From: a bacterium
Lineage (GTDB): Bacteria; Planctomycetota; J058; JAJDCP01
DNA length: 20,304 nucleotides
Reading direction: 5' to 3'
Assembly (NCBI GenBank): GCA_030428695.1
Contig: JAUIEM010000160.1
Coordinates: 1-20,304, forward strand
How positions within the stretch are numbered: the first letter of the stretch is position 1; each line of letters opens with the position of its first letter. Below the pieces are notes generated by a model. That model did not search any database. It was not told where the DNA came from and saw only the letters and a list, made by a program, of their open reading frames with translations. Shown piece by piece: positions 6,147-16,685 of this stretch. A program made the position numbers and the translations under genes.

Positions 6147-6253
6147 GCCTATGGCCTCCTCGTCACTGCAGTAGAGTGACGGAAGACGCCGAAGAATCCT
6201 GCGGAACTTTTTTGCCGGCGCCGAAAATCGCCGGAGGCGCGGCGCTCCCGCGG

Positions 6254-7039
6254 CTACTCTCCTCGCTCCTCGAGCGGGGCGAACGAGAAGCGGACCGGCG
6301 CGTGATCGGAGAAGCGCAGGTCGCGCTCGACGGTCGCTTCCCGGAAGGCCTCCGCCCACGCGTCGGTGGTCAGCGCGTAGTCGAGGCGCCAGCCGACGTC
6401 CTTGGCGTACGCCCGGCCGCGGTTCGACCACCAGGTGTAGATGCGCTCCTCGGGGTAGCGTTCGCGGAAGATGTCCCGGAAGCCGGCGCCGAGCACCCGG
6501 TCCAGCCACGCCCGCTCCTCGGGTCGGAAGCCGCTGGTCTTCTGGTTCGAGCGCCAGTTCTCGAGATCGAGGGGACCGTGGCAGACGTTGAAGTCGCCGC
6601 ACACCAGCAGCTCCCGGCCCTCGGCCCGCAGCTCCTCGAAGCGGGTGAGGAGACGCTCGAGGCAGACCAGCTTCCAGGCCTGACGCTCCTCGCTGTGCGA
6701 TCCGGAGGGGACGTACAGGCTGACCACGGTCCAGCGTCCGAAGTCGAGCTGCAGCCAGCGCCCCTCGCGGTCGAACTCCGGCCAGCCGAGGCCGTAGGAC
6801 ACCCGGTCGGGGAACACCCGCGAGGCGATCGCGACGCCCGCGTAGCCCGCCTTCGTGCGCGCGGGGTTCCAGAACAGATGGCAGTCCCGTGGAAAGCCTC
6901 GCTTGACCGGGATCTGCTTCCGCGAAGCGCGCACCTCCTGCAGGCACAGGATGTCGAAGGGGGTCTTCGCCAGCCAGTTGAACAGGCCCTTGCGCGCGGC
7001 CGAACGGACGCCGTTGCAGTTCAGGGTGATCAGCTCCAT
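6254..7039 (-). CDS. xth: exonuclease III (AP endonuclease, ExoA/Xth family)
   Basis: The 261-residue length is typical of ExoIII. Motifs in order are LNCNGVRSA (N7/N9), LQEVRAS with the metal-binding Glu (E35), SLYVPSG (Y109), GDFNVCH (D149, N151), WRLDYAL (D220) and SDHAPV (D245-H246), which together are the full catalytic set for a Mg-dependent AP endonuclease and 3'-5' exonuclease in base-excision repair. NVCHGPLDLENW and SGFRPEERAW are also standard for the family. It starts at ATG 7039 behind AAGGAGGT. It is transcribed divergently from the pilin-like operon. About 107 bases separate it from the von Willebrand A gene downstream, so the two may or may not share a transcript. uvrA lies 1.9 kb away on the same strand but in a different unit. 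Confidence 0.96.
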   Translation of the reverse strand: MELITLNCNGVRSAARKGLFNWLAKTPFDILCLQEVRASRKQIPVKRGFPRDCHLFWNPARTKAGYAGVAIASRVFPDRVSYGLGWPEFDREGRWLQLDFGRWTVVSLYVPSGSHSEERQAWKLVCLERLLTRFEELRAEGRELLVCGDFNVCHGPLDLENWRSNQKTSGFRPEERAWLDRVLGAGFRDIFRERYPEERIYTWWSNRGRAYAKDVGWRLDYALTTDAWAEAFREATVERDLRFSDHAPVRFSFAPLEERGE

Positions 7040-7301
7040 CCGGGACCTCCTTGGCTGCGGTCCGCGCTCCGCTGGCCAGCGCGACCCGCTGCGTAGAGCA
7101 GACTCTACACGAACGGCAGGTCGCCATCCTGCATTCGGCCGACGGCTTCAACGGTGACGAAGGGCTCGCCGACGCTGCTACAGCCACGGGGCCCACGAGC
7201 TCCGAACCTGCGCCGGCGGCGCGGCGCGTAGCCCGCGAAGCGCACACGCGTGACATTTGCCGCCCGCACGGCTACCATCCGAAGACCGTGGGGGAGGAAA
7301 C
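7040..7301. other. divergent intergenic region with a possible small minus-strand ORF
   Basis: This 262-base gap separates xth (minus) from the membrane-protein operon (plus). It holds the plus-strand promoter listed separately and a short hairpin GTAGAG-CAGA-CTCTAC (7093-7108). On the minus strand an open frame runs from ATG 7278 to the TAG at 7105. Its last part (CSSVGEPFVTVEAVGRMQDG) has wobble bias like a real gene, but its first half is Arg-rich and has no clear ribosome site. It may be a gene remnant or chance. I see no tRNA or other known RNA. Confidence 0.3.
7250..7278 (+). promoter_or_regulatory. putative promoter of the pilin-like/NUDIX operon
   Basis: GTGACA (7250-7255), a 17-base spacer and TACCAT (7273-7278) give a reasonable vegetative-type promoter 23 bases before the GTG start at 7302. 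The -35 box matches the consensus at five of six positions and the -10 box at four of six. Confidence 0.4.
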
Positions 7302-8096
7302 GTGGCGGCACGGCGGCTCGACATCCTGATTCCGCTGCTGGTCGTCGCGTTGTTCGCGCTCGGCGCGAGCGTCCTGATCTTCGGCATCCAGGCCGGGGGA
7401 CAGGCCCGCGCGCTGAGCCGCGAAGCCCACGCCTGGCGCGCCGAGCTCGCCCTGCAGTCCGCGATCGAGCTCGCCGCGGAGGCTGCGGTCAAGCGGATCT
7501 CCGCCCGCGGCGGGATCGAGCCCCCCGCCCTGGCGGCCGAGCTCCGCGCCGACCCGGTGCTCTACTCCGGGCCGCTGGTCGTCGACGGCGACTCGAGCGC
7601 CTGGGTCGAGGCGGAGATGCAGAGCGCCGCCGTGTGGTTCACCGAAGAGGAGCCCCAAGGGCTGCCCTGGCACATCAGCGTCAATCTGCAGGCGCGCTCG
7701 ACGAGCAGCTCCGCGAACGTGTACCGCCCGGATCTCCTGCCCGAGGAAGGGCCAGCGCTCGCGCGGCGCTCGATCCTGCTCAAGGTCTACGACGACCACG
7801 CGCTCGTCGGGCTCCAGGATGGGGAGTTTCCTCCCGAGCTCTCCTCTTTCGGCTACCTCGCGCGGCTCCAGCTGCTCGCACCGGTGGCGCCGACCCCCCC
7901 CGTGCCGGAGGGGCGGACCCTGTACCTGTTGTGGTCCGCGCCGGTCGCGTTGATCGTGATGCTCCTCTACAGCCGCCTCTTCCGGCGTCGGCTCCCGGCG
8001 GGGGGCACCGCCCTGCGCGACCACGCCGAGCGCAAGCTCTCGGGCTGGGACCGCGCCTCGCTGCTCGAGTCCCAGGACCCGAGCCGGAGGACCTAG
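7302..8096 (+). CDS. two-pass membrane protein, possibly pilus-assembly related
   Basis: I do not recognise a named family. The 264-residue protein starts at GTG 7302 behind GGGGAGG; a start at 7257 would put that site inside the gene. An N-terminal membrane helix (about 8-30, ILIPLLVVALFALGASVL) runs straight into an amphipathic helix (SREAHAWRAELALQSAIELAAEAAVKRI). That arrangement resembles PilX/GspK-type proteins, whose first helix packs into a pilus, but no cleavage motif is visible. A periplasmic-type domain of about 130 residues follows, then a Pro-rich linker, a second membrane helix (about 206-224) and a basic cytoplasmic tail. It is followed 28 bases later by the pseudopilin-like gene, which supports a role in the same assembly. 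Confidence 0.7.
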   Translation: MAARRLDILIPLLVVALFALGASVLIFGIQAGGQARALSREAHAWRAELALQSAIELAAEAAVKRISARGGIEPPALAAELRADPVLYSGPLVVDGDSSAWVEAEMQSAAVWFTEEEPQGLPWHISVNLQARSTSSSANVYRPDLLPEEGPALARRSILLKVYDDHALVGLQDGEFPPELSSFGYLARLQLLAPVAPTPPVPEGRTLYLLWSAPVALIVMLLYSRLFRRRLPAGGTALRDHAERKLSGWDRASLLESQDPSRRT

Positions 8097-8124
8097 TGGC
8101 AGCGCCGAGAGCGAGGAATTAGCC

Positions 8125-8502
8125 GTGCGAGGAGGTGGTCTGCGGGCGTTCGAGTTCCTGCTCGGCACGGTGCTGCTGACCTGCGTGCTCGCGTCCTCCG
8201 TCGAGCTGTTCGTCTTCGCCGTGCGCTCGCAGAGCCACAGCGACGAGCAGACCGTCGCCCGGCGGCTGGCCTACGAGGCGGTCGCCCACGTCCGCAACCT
8301 GCCCCCTGAAGAGCTGCGCAGCTTGCTGCACGGCAAAGGGGTCAGCGAAGAAGGGGGCTACTCCGTGCGCTTCACCGTCAACCCGGCCCGGAGCGCCGGG
8401 GTCGGGGGCAAGGAACCGTGCGTCGCCGTGACGGTGCAGATCTGTCGCGACGAGCGCCAGCTGCTGCGCTTCCACCTCCTGCGCAGCCCGGTGCTGGAGT
8501 GA
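8125..8502 (+). CDS. PilV/GspI-like pseudopilin
   Basis: 125 residues, starting at GTG 8125 with GAGGA 7 bases upstream. The N-terminus RGGGLRAFEFLLGTVLLTC fits a class III (prepilin) signal: cleavage after G5 gives L+1 and places the conserved Glu at +5 (E10), followed by the hydrophobic helix. The next helix, TVARRLAYEAVAHVRNLPPEEL, resembles the segment after the membrane helix in PilV/GspI minor pilins. The globular part is short, with two Cys (C99, C107). It would be processed by a prepilin peptidase and join a type IV pilus or type II secretion pseudopilus; no such machinery is in the window. It overlaps the NUDIX gene by 4 bases (GTGA). Confidence 0.6.
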   Translation: MRGGGLRAFEFLLGTVLLTCVLASSVELFVFAVRSQSHSDEQTVARRLAYEAVAHVRNLPPEELRSLLHGKGVSEEGGYSVRFTVNPARSAGVGGKEPCVAVTVQICRDERQLLRFHLLRSPVLE

Positions 8503-8983
8503 GCCGCTACCAGCCGGTGCTCGCGACCCTCGGCTACGTGCTGAGCCCGGACCGCGAGCGGGTCCTGCTGCTGCACCGCAACACGCGCCCGGGGGACATC
8601 CACGAGGGCAAGTACGTCGGCCTCGGCGGCAAGCTCGAGCCGCGCGAGGACGTCGTCGTCTGCATGACCCGCGAGATCCGCGAGGAGGCGGGCATCGAGG
8701 CGACCGAGCTCAGCCTGCGGGGCACGGTGTCCTGGCCGGGCTTCGGCAAGGACGGCGAGGACTGGTTCGCCTTCGTGTTCCTGATCACGGCCTTCGAGGG
8801 CCAGCCCCGCGCAACGACCCCCGAGGGGACGCTGGTCTGGAAGCCGGTCGAAGAGCTGCTCTCCGGGACGCTCCCCGTGTGGAAGGGCGACCCCTGGTTC
8901 CTGCAGCTCCTGTTCCGCGACCCCCCGGCCGGCCAGTGGCACGCGGTGATGCCCTACCGCAACGGCGAGCCCCAGAGCTTCAG

Positions 8984-11821
<2,838 letters not shown>

Positions 11822-11852
11822 CTCGCTCGCTCCTCCCTGCCCCGGGCCACTC

Positions 11853-11861
11853 ATTCTAGCA
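11853..11861 (-). promoter_or_regulatory. extended -10 promoter element of uvrA
   Basis: TGCTAGAAT reads as an extended -10 element (TGn followed by a TATAAT-like hexamer, five of six matching). It lies 31 bases before the chosen uvrA start. A poor -35 box is tolerated with an extended -10. An ATG is embedded in it (11854), which would be upstream of the transcript. Confidence 0.45.
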
Positions 11862-11987
11862 CAGGGGTATGACGAGTCTGTCGGAATTCACGTCGACCGG
11901 GCTGGCACATCCGAGGCCTCGCGCCGCCGTTGCGGGCCCTCTCCTACACCGGAACGGGAGTTGCACCGAGGCCCGTGGAGGCCTGCC

Positions 11988-12593
11988 ATGCGTTTTTCCC
12001 TGCTGGTCCTGGTTCCCCTGCTCGGCTGCCACGCCGTCGACCTGAACCGCCACGCCTGGCCCGACCGCGGCGCCGCCCTCAAGGTGCGGCCCTACGTGCG
12101 GGTCGCCGACGCCAAGCGCACCGTCCCGGCCCTCGAGGTCGTCGTCCGTCCCCTGCACCCCGCCTCGGCCCGCAGCAAGGCGAGCGTCGACGGCTTCCGG
12201 CGGGGCTGGACGAAGGCGGACCGCCACCTCGTCTTCCCGGCGCTGCCCGCGGGGAGCTACGACGTGCGCCTGTTCGACGGCCAGGAGCGCCTGCTCCGGC
12301 GGGTGGTCGAGCTGCGCGATGGCGAGCGCCTGACCCTGCGCGTCGACCTCGAGTCCCTGGCCCTGTACGGCCCGCGCACCCTCGGCGAGAGCTTCCTCCA
12401 TCACCTCGGCGGCGCCACGCTGCCGGAAGGCTGGGAGCAGGCCGACTCCCCCGACGAACGCATCCTGCGCTGGCGGAAGGACGGCACGCCGGGGGTCACG
12501 GAGGCCTGGAACCGGGGGCTGGCGGACCGGCTCGAGGCCGACTTCGAGCGCTTCGGGGAAGGGCTTCGCACCCGCGATGCGGAGTGCGACTGA
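11988..12593 (+). CDS. lipoprotein of unknown function with a beta-sandwich-like domain
   Basis: 201 residues, starting at ATG 11988 with GGAGG 6 bases upstream. A short signal peptide ends in the lipobox LLGC (C14), so the mature protein should be lipid-anchored. Residues about 35-120 look like a small Cna-B or carboxypeptidase-regulatory type beta sandwich: [40 protein letters not shown] and [16 protein letters not shown], with the LPAGxYxVR motif typical of that fold. The C-terminal 70 residues ([20 protein letters not shown] onward) match nothing I know and are helical and charged. It is divergent from uvrA and convergent with the isoprenoid cluster, with no partner gene. Confidence 0.75.
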   Translation: MRFSLLVLVPLLGCHAVDLNRHAWPDRGAALKVRPYVRVADAKRTVPALEVVVRPLHPASARSKASVDGFRRGWTKADRHLVFPALPAGSYDVRLFDGQERLLRRVVELRDGERLTLRVDLESLALYGPRTLGESFLHHLGGATLPEGWEQADSPDERILRWRKDGTPGVTEAWNRGLADRLEADFERFGEGLRTRDAECD

Positions 12594-12597
12594 GGGT

Positions 12598-12669
12598 TCA
12601 TCGATCCGCGCCCCGGAGCCCCTTCTCGCACAGGAGCGCGTCGAGCCAGACGCTGTCCGCCGGAACCAT
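12598..12669 (-). CDS. possible 23-residue peptide coupled to the cyclase gene
   Basis: The cyclase stop codon overlaps an ATG by one base (TGATG), opening a 24-codon frame that reads MVPADSVWLDALLCEKGLRG and ends at TGA 12598, five bases before the stop of the convergent lipoprotein gene. The same TGATG junction is used for a real gene pair in this operon (4Fe-4S protein to radical SAM). The peptide is amphipathic with one Cys. It could be a true small product, the truncated start of a lost gene, or chance. There is no independent evidence for translation. Confidence 0.3.
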   Translation of the reverse strand: MVPADSVWLDALLCEKGLRGADR

Positions 12670-14330
12670 CACGCCCCCCGCAACGCTGCGAGGGTGAACA
12701 CCAGCGGGTACATCTGCTCGGAATACCACAGGCTCGCGAAGTAGAGCCCGATCGGCGCCGGCGTGAAGTCCTCGGTCGCGGCGAGCTCCGCGAGCCGCGC
12801 GGGATCCTGCAGGGCGTGGGCGGCGAGGGCGCGCTCCTCGAGGTTGGTGCAGGGGGCCTCACGCAGCCAGGCTTCCGCCCGCTCCCGCGCTTCCTTCGGC
12901 AAGAGCTCGCCGCACAAGAGCACCCGGGCGGTGCCGTAGACCGGGTTGGCCTGGCCCTCGGCCCAGGGGTTCCCGAACCACAGCGGCAGCCAGCTGCCGT
13001 CGGGGCGCTGGGTCTCGAGCAGATAGGCGACCGCCCGGGCCGTCGCGCGGTCGACGCGGGCCGGCTCGAGCTCCCGCCAGACCCGCCAGGCGCGCAGGGC
13101 GTGGGCGGTCAGGTCGGGGCTGCTCTGGTCGAAGGGCAGCCGCCCCCAGCCCCGGCAGAAGGTCGGCATGCCCCCGTCGCGGTTCTGCAGGTCGCACAGC
13201 CAGCGCACCCCGGCCCGCGCGGCGGCGCGGATCTCCTCGTCGTCGCCGAGCTCCCGCAACGCGAGCAGCGCCCCGGGGGTGTCGTCGGCGTCGGGTACGC
13301 CCCCGCTCAGGTCGGTCCAGGCCCAGCCGCCGGGGGCGCTCAGGGTGTACGGGTGGACGGTCTTGTACTGCTGGTCGAGCAGCCAGCGGCGGAGCTTCCG
13401 CCGCTCCTCCTCCGTCAACGCCCCCCCGCCGAGGGCCTGGATGCTCAGGGTGCTCACCCAGGTCGCGAGGTTGGTGTCGATCGGCCAGCTGCCGTCGTCG
13501 CGCACCGATTCCTCGAGGAAGCCGACGCCGCGGCGCACGACCGGATGTTCCCGCTGACCGCTGCCGGCGAGGCTCATCACGACGAAGCTGGTCAGCGGCG
13601 TCGCCTCGAGGAAGCCCCCCGACTCCGGCTGGATTCCCTCCAGCACCCGCAGGGTGCGCCGCTTCGTCAGGCCGCGGGCCAGGCGCGCGAGGGGGTTCCG
13701 GCTCGGGCGGTGGAAGTGCCCCGCCTGGCCGATCGCGATCAGAGCTGGCAGGGCGTAGCTGACCACCGGCAGGCCGAGCCAGCCGAACAGCCGGCGCGGC
13801 AGGGCGGCCAGCTCGAAGGGTAGGGCCGGCACGTGCTCCCAGGCGACCTGGCCGGCGAGGGCGCAGAGGGTCAGGATCGGCACGCTGAAGGTCTGGTCGT
13901 CGCCGTACTTCGCGCGGATCGCGCCGGAGATGCTCGCGGCGCTGACTTCCCCCAGCTTCGCCTGCAGCCAGGCCTCGGCCCGCGCGGCCGGGTCGTCCGC
14001 GCCGAGGAAGCGCAGGATCGCCCAGGCGATGGTCGTCGTGCTGATGTTCGGGGGGCAGCCCGGGGCGTCGCCGAAGCCGCCGTCCTCGTGCTGGTCGCCC
14101 TCGAGCCAGGCGACCCCGCGCCGGACCAGGTCTTCCCGGCCGCCGACACGGGCGAGGGCGAAGACCGCCGTCGCCGTCGACAGGGCGCTCGAGGACAGCC
14201 TCCCCTCCCAGTGGCCGGCGGCGTTGCGCAGGCCGAGCAGGCGGGCGCGCAGCGCCGCGACCCGCTCAGGCGAGGCTGAGGTGGCCGAGGGCGAGCAGGG
14301 CGTACCAGGTGTATTCGCAGTCGGGGACAT
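12669..14330 (-). CDS. class II terpene cyclase (squalene-hopene cyclase family)
   Basis: 553 residues. The aspartate motif that protonates the substrate is present as DADDTP (D347, D349, D350), the DxDDT of class II triterpene cyclases. QW-type repeats include QHEDGGFGD, VRDDGSW, LQNRDGGMP and QRPDGSW (441-447). ANPVYGTARVL and the ending YFASLWYSEQMYPLVF match the family C-terminus. The N-terminus GHWEGRLSSSALSTATAVFAL is also family-like, so the protein looks complete though shorter than the usual 630-odd residues. It should cyclise squalene or another polyprenyl chain at the membrane. ATG 14330 overlaps the previous gene by 65 bases, and residues 1-20 are unlikely to be conserved. The product cannot be predicted: no squalene synthase gene is in the window. 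Confidence 0.9.
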   Translation of the reverse strand: MSPTANTPGTPCSPSATSASPERVAALRARLLGLRNAAGHWEGRLSSSALSTATAVFALARVGGREDLVRRGVAWLEGDQHEDGGFGDAPGCPPNISTTTIAWAILRFLGADDPAARAEAWLQAKLGEVSAASISGAIRAKYGDDQTFSVPILTLCALAGQVAWEHVPALPFELAALPRRLFGWLGLPVVSYALPALIAIGQAGHFHRPSRNPLARLARGLTKRRTLRVLEGIQPESGGFLEATPLTSFVVMSLAGSGQREHPVVRRGVGFLEESVRDDGSWPIDTNLATWVSTLSIQALGGGALTEEERRKLRRWLLDQQYKTVHPYTLSAPGGWAWTDLSGGVPDADDTPGALLALRELGDDEEIRAAARAGVRWLCDLQNRDGGMPTFCRGWGRLPFDQSSPDLTAHALRAWRVWRELEPARVDRATARAVAYLLETQRPDGSWLPLWFGNPWAEGQANPVYGTARVLLCGELLPKEARERAEAWLREAPCTNLEERALAAHALQDPARLAELAATEDFTPAPIGLYFASLWYSEQMYPLVFTLAALRGA

Positions 14331-15042
14331 CGTCCGTCCAGTTTCCGCAAAAGGCCTCGCCGGTCCAGAGCGAGTCCAACAAATCGAGGGTCGGCTCCTT
14401 GACCGCGTCGAGGGGGACCTTGTGGCCGGCCAGGGCGTGCAGGGCGACCGCCGTCGACAAGAGGTCCGGCACGATCACGCCTTCGCCGGCGACGAAGCCG
14501 CCCTGGGGGTGGGCGCGGGCGAGCAGCCAGGCGACGGTCTCCTCGGGCACCGGCTGCTGCTGCGCCCGGAACAGGGTCAGCGCCGCCGCCGCCGTCGGCG
14601 TGGTGCGCACCGGCAACAGCGCGCCGATCGGCACCGGGCGGGGCGTCATCCCGAGGTCCTGCAGGGCGCCGTAGAGGAGGAAGGCGTGGTAGGGGTTGCC
14701 AGGCGTCGCTTCCGCCGCGATGCGCTCGGCCAGGTCGGGGCCGCGCACGCCGACCGCCGCCCGGGCGCGGGCCAGGCAGCACAGGTGCACGAAGTCGAGC
14801 TCCGCCCCGTCCCCGAAACCCTCGAGGTAGGAGCGCGTCGCCGCCGGGACCTCGCGCTGCAGGGCGATCAGCCCCTCGAGGGCGAAGACCGTGTAGTACA
14901 GGTCGCTCGCGCCGGCCCGGTCGCGGGCCCCGCCGTCGGGGTGGAAGGAGGCCTCGAAGAAGGCCGCGACCCTATCCGCCGCTTCCCCCAGCAGCGTCGG
15001 CGCCAGCCGCGCGACCTGCAGCATTTCGAGCCTCAAACTCAC
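14266..15042 (-). CDS. prenyltransferase/squalene-oxidase repeat protein (alpha/alpha barrel)
   Basis: 258 residues made of helical-hairpin repeats as in protein prenyltransferase beta subunits and terpene cyclases: FHPDGGARDRAGASDLYYTVFALEGL, RAHPQGGFVAGEGVIVPDLLSTAVALHAL and CGNWTDDVPDCEYTWYALLALGHL. No DxDDT motif is present, so it is not itself a class II cyclase. I cannot confidently place the zinc ligands of farnesyl or geranylgeranyl transferases. It may transfer or hold a polyprenyl chain, or pair with the cyclase that follows. Two starts are possible: GTG 15042 (GAGGG about 8 bases upstream) or ATG 15024 (GAGG 6 bases upstream). Either overlaps the polyprenyl synthase gene (71 or 53 bases), and its 3' end overlaps the cyclase gene by 65. 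Confidence 0.82.
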   Translation of the reverse strand: MSLRLEMLQVARLAPTLLGEAADRVAAFFEASFHPDGGARDRAGASDLYYTVFALEGLIALQREVPAATRSYLEGFGDGAELDFVHLCCLARARAAVGVRGPDLAERIAAEATPGNPYHAFLLYGALQDLGMTPRPVPIGALLPVRTTPTAAAALTLFRAQQQPVPEETVAWLLARAHPQGGFVAGEGVIVPDLLSTAVALHALAGHKVPLDAVKEPTLDLLDSLWTGEAFCGNWTDDVPDCEYTWYALLALGHLSLA

Positions 15043-16672
15043 CGCAGTAGCCCTCGATCAGCTGCTCGCCGAAGATCTTCCCCACCACCCGCCGCAGCAG
15101 CCCCTTCAGGCTGGGGCTGACCAGCGGGCGCAGGGAGCGGATCGCGTCCTCTTTGTAGGCCGCGAGCAGATCCTCGGCCTTCGAGATCACCCCGCGCTTG
15201 ACGAAGATGTCGATCAGCTCCGGGCTCTTCTTCCCGCGCTCGGGCAGGGCGGCCTCGATCAGCGCGCGCTCTTCGTCGCTGCCCGCGCGCCGGTGGGCGA
15301 TGGCGAGCAGCAGCGAGAGCCGCGACTCCCCCGCGTCGTCGAGGTCATCGCGGATCTGGTAGGCGAGCCCGAGCGACTCGCTGTAGCGCACCAGCACCTC
15401 GTGCACCGCCTCGTCGGCCCCGCCGAGGCAGGCGCCGATGCGCAGGGCGGTCTCGAAGGCGGCGGCGGTCTTCTGGCGGAAGATCTCGAGCACCTCCATC
15501 GAGGCGATCGGCCGCGGGTCGCGGGTCCACACCAGCTCGCGGCCCTGGCCGCGGCTCAGGGTGACGTGGCCGGCGGCGGCGATGCGCACCAGGTCGGCGC
15601 GGCCGAGCTCGGCGAGCAGCCGGTAGCCCTCGCCGAGCAGGAAGTCGCCCGCGTTGAGCGCGACCGGCAGACCGTGGCTGACGTGCACCGTCGGCAGGCC
15701 GTTGCGCAGGGCGTCGCCGTCCTCGATGTCGTCGTGGATCAGGGAGGCCTTGTGGAAGCACTCGATCGCGAGGGCCGCCCTCTGCACATCCTCGCCGAGG
15801 GGCGGCTCCTCGCCGGTCTCCTCGCTGGCCAGGGCCATGTAGGCGGCGACCGCGAGCAGGGGGCGCCAGCGCTTGCCGTCGCGGGCGAGGAAGTCGTAGG
15901 CGGTGCGGGCGGTCTCGTCTTCCTGGGGGCCGAGCAGGCCGGCCAGGGCCTCGGGCTGGAACCAGCTCCGCACGCGCTTCTTGAGCTCGTCGATGTCGAG
16001 CCGGTAGGTGCGGTCGTCCGAGCTGAGGTGGATCAGGTCCCAGACCTGGTCGAGGTCGACGGTGGTCTCGAGGCAGTCGTCCTGGAGCAGCGGGATCGCC
16101 GCGCCGGGCACCGCCGCCGCCTCCATGTGCGGGAAGCACTTCTCGAGCACGTGGATGCAGCTGACGCCGACGATCGCATCGATCTTCCCGGTCTCGATCA
16201 TCGCCCGCACCAGGGCGGAGCCCTCGGCGATCAGCACCGCGTAGCCGAGCCGCTCGGCCTCGACCGTCAGGTCGTGGATCGAGCACAGCCCGCATTCCTT
16301 GCACAACAGCCCGAAGTCGTCGAAGGGCGCCGGGCAGCCCTTGGCGACGCGCAGACACTTCGGGATCAGCAGCAGCCGCCGGTGGTACGGGATCCGCGCC
16401 AGGCCATCGCGCCAGGCGGCGTTGTTGACCAGGATCGCGGTGTAGTTCTCGAAGATCGGCTCGAGCTTCTGCTCCCGCAGGATCACCTGCGCGTGCTCGC
16501 GCAGCTCGTCGAGCGGCAGGGGAGGCACCGCCCCGACCCGCGCGACGTACTCCTCCACCGCCTTGCGCAATGCGCCGCGCGCGGCGCGCTCGGCCGGGAT
16601 GTTCGACTGCACCGGACGCAGCCGCTGGCGCGGGACCTTGTTCGGCAGGGTCAGCTTGGACGGTGGGTTCAT
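14972..16672 (-). CDS. DUF116-polyprenyl diphosphate synthase fusion protein
   Basis: 566 residues from ATG 16672 (GGGAGG 4 bases upstream). Residues about 70-215 are a DUF116 domain: LIPKCLRVAKGCPAP, GLLCKECGLCSI, GYAVLIAEGSALVRAMI, DAIVGVSCIHVLEKC. Its Cys-rich pattern (C106, C113, C124, C127, C130, C172, C179) suggests bound metal or Fe-S. Residues about 255-545 are a trans-isoprenyl diphosphate synthase with GKRWRPLL (266-273), the first aspartate motif in LIHDDIEDGD (314-318) and the second in YQIRDDLDD (442-446). It would condense isopentenyl diphosphate units into a polyprenyl chain for the downstream cyclase; chain length is unknown. The fusion places an uncharacterised Cys-rich domain on a chain-building enzyme and is the oddest architecture in the operon. 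It begins 13 bases after the radical SAM stop. The C-terminal Gly/Ala tail overlaps the next gene. Confidence 0.93.
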   Translation of the reverse strand: MNPPSKLTLPNKVPRQRLRPVQSNIPAERAARGALRKAVEEYVARVGAVPPLPLDELREHAQVILREQKLEPIFENYTAILVNNAAWRDGLARIPYHRRLLLIPKCLRVAKGCPAPFDDFGLLCKECGLCSIHDLTVEAERLGYAVLIAEGSALVRAMIETGKIDAIVGVSCIHVLEKCFPHMEAAAVPGAAIPLLQDDCLETTVDLDQVWDLIHLSSDDRTYRLDIDELKKRVRSWFQPEALAGLLGPQEDETARTAYDFLARDGKRWRPLLAVAAYMALASEETGEEPPLGEDVQRAALAIECFHKASLIHDDIEDGDALRNGLPTVHVSHGLPVALNAGDFLLGEGYRLLAELGRADLVRIAAAGHVTLSRGQGRELVWTRDPRPIASMEVLEIFRQKTAAAFETALRIGACLGGADEAVHEVLVRYSESLGLAYQIRDDLDDAGESRLSLLLAIAHRRAGSDEERALIEAALPERGKKSPELIDIFVKRGVISKAEDLLAAYKEDAIRSLRPLVSPSLKGLLRRVVGKIFGEQLIEGYCGEFEARNAAGRAAGADAAGGSGG

Positions 16673-16685
16673 CACACCTCCCAGG

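Noticed and set aside
6208..6234. Hairpin CCGGCG-n8-CGCCGG with a T-run as a terminator
   Set aside because: The T-run lies before the hairpin on the plus strand and reads as an A-run after it on the minus strand, so it has the wrong polarity for an intrinsic terminator of xth or the vWA gene.
7093..7108. Hairpin GTAGAG-CAGA-CTCTAC as part of a tRNA
   Set aside because: There is no acceptor stem, T-loop or anticodon arm at the proper distances on either strand.
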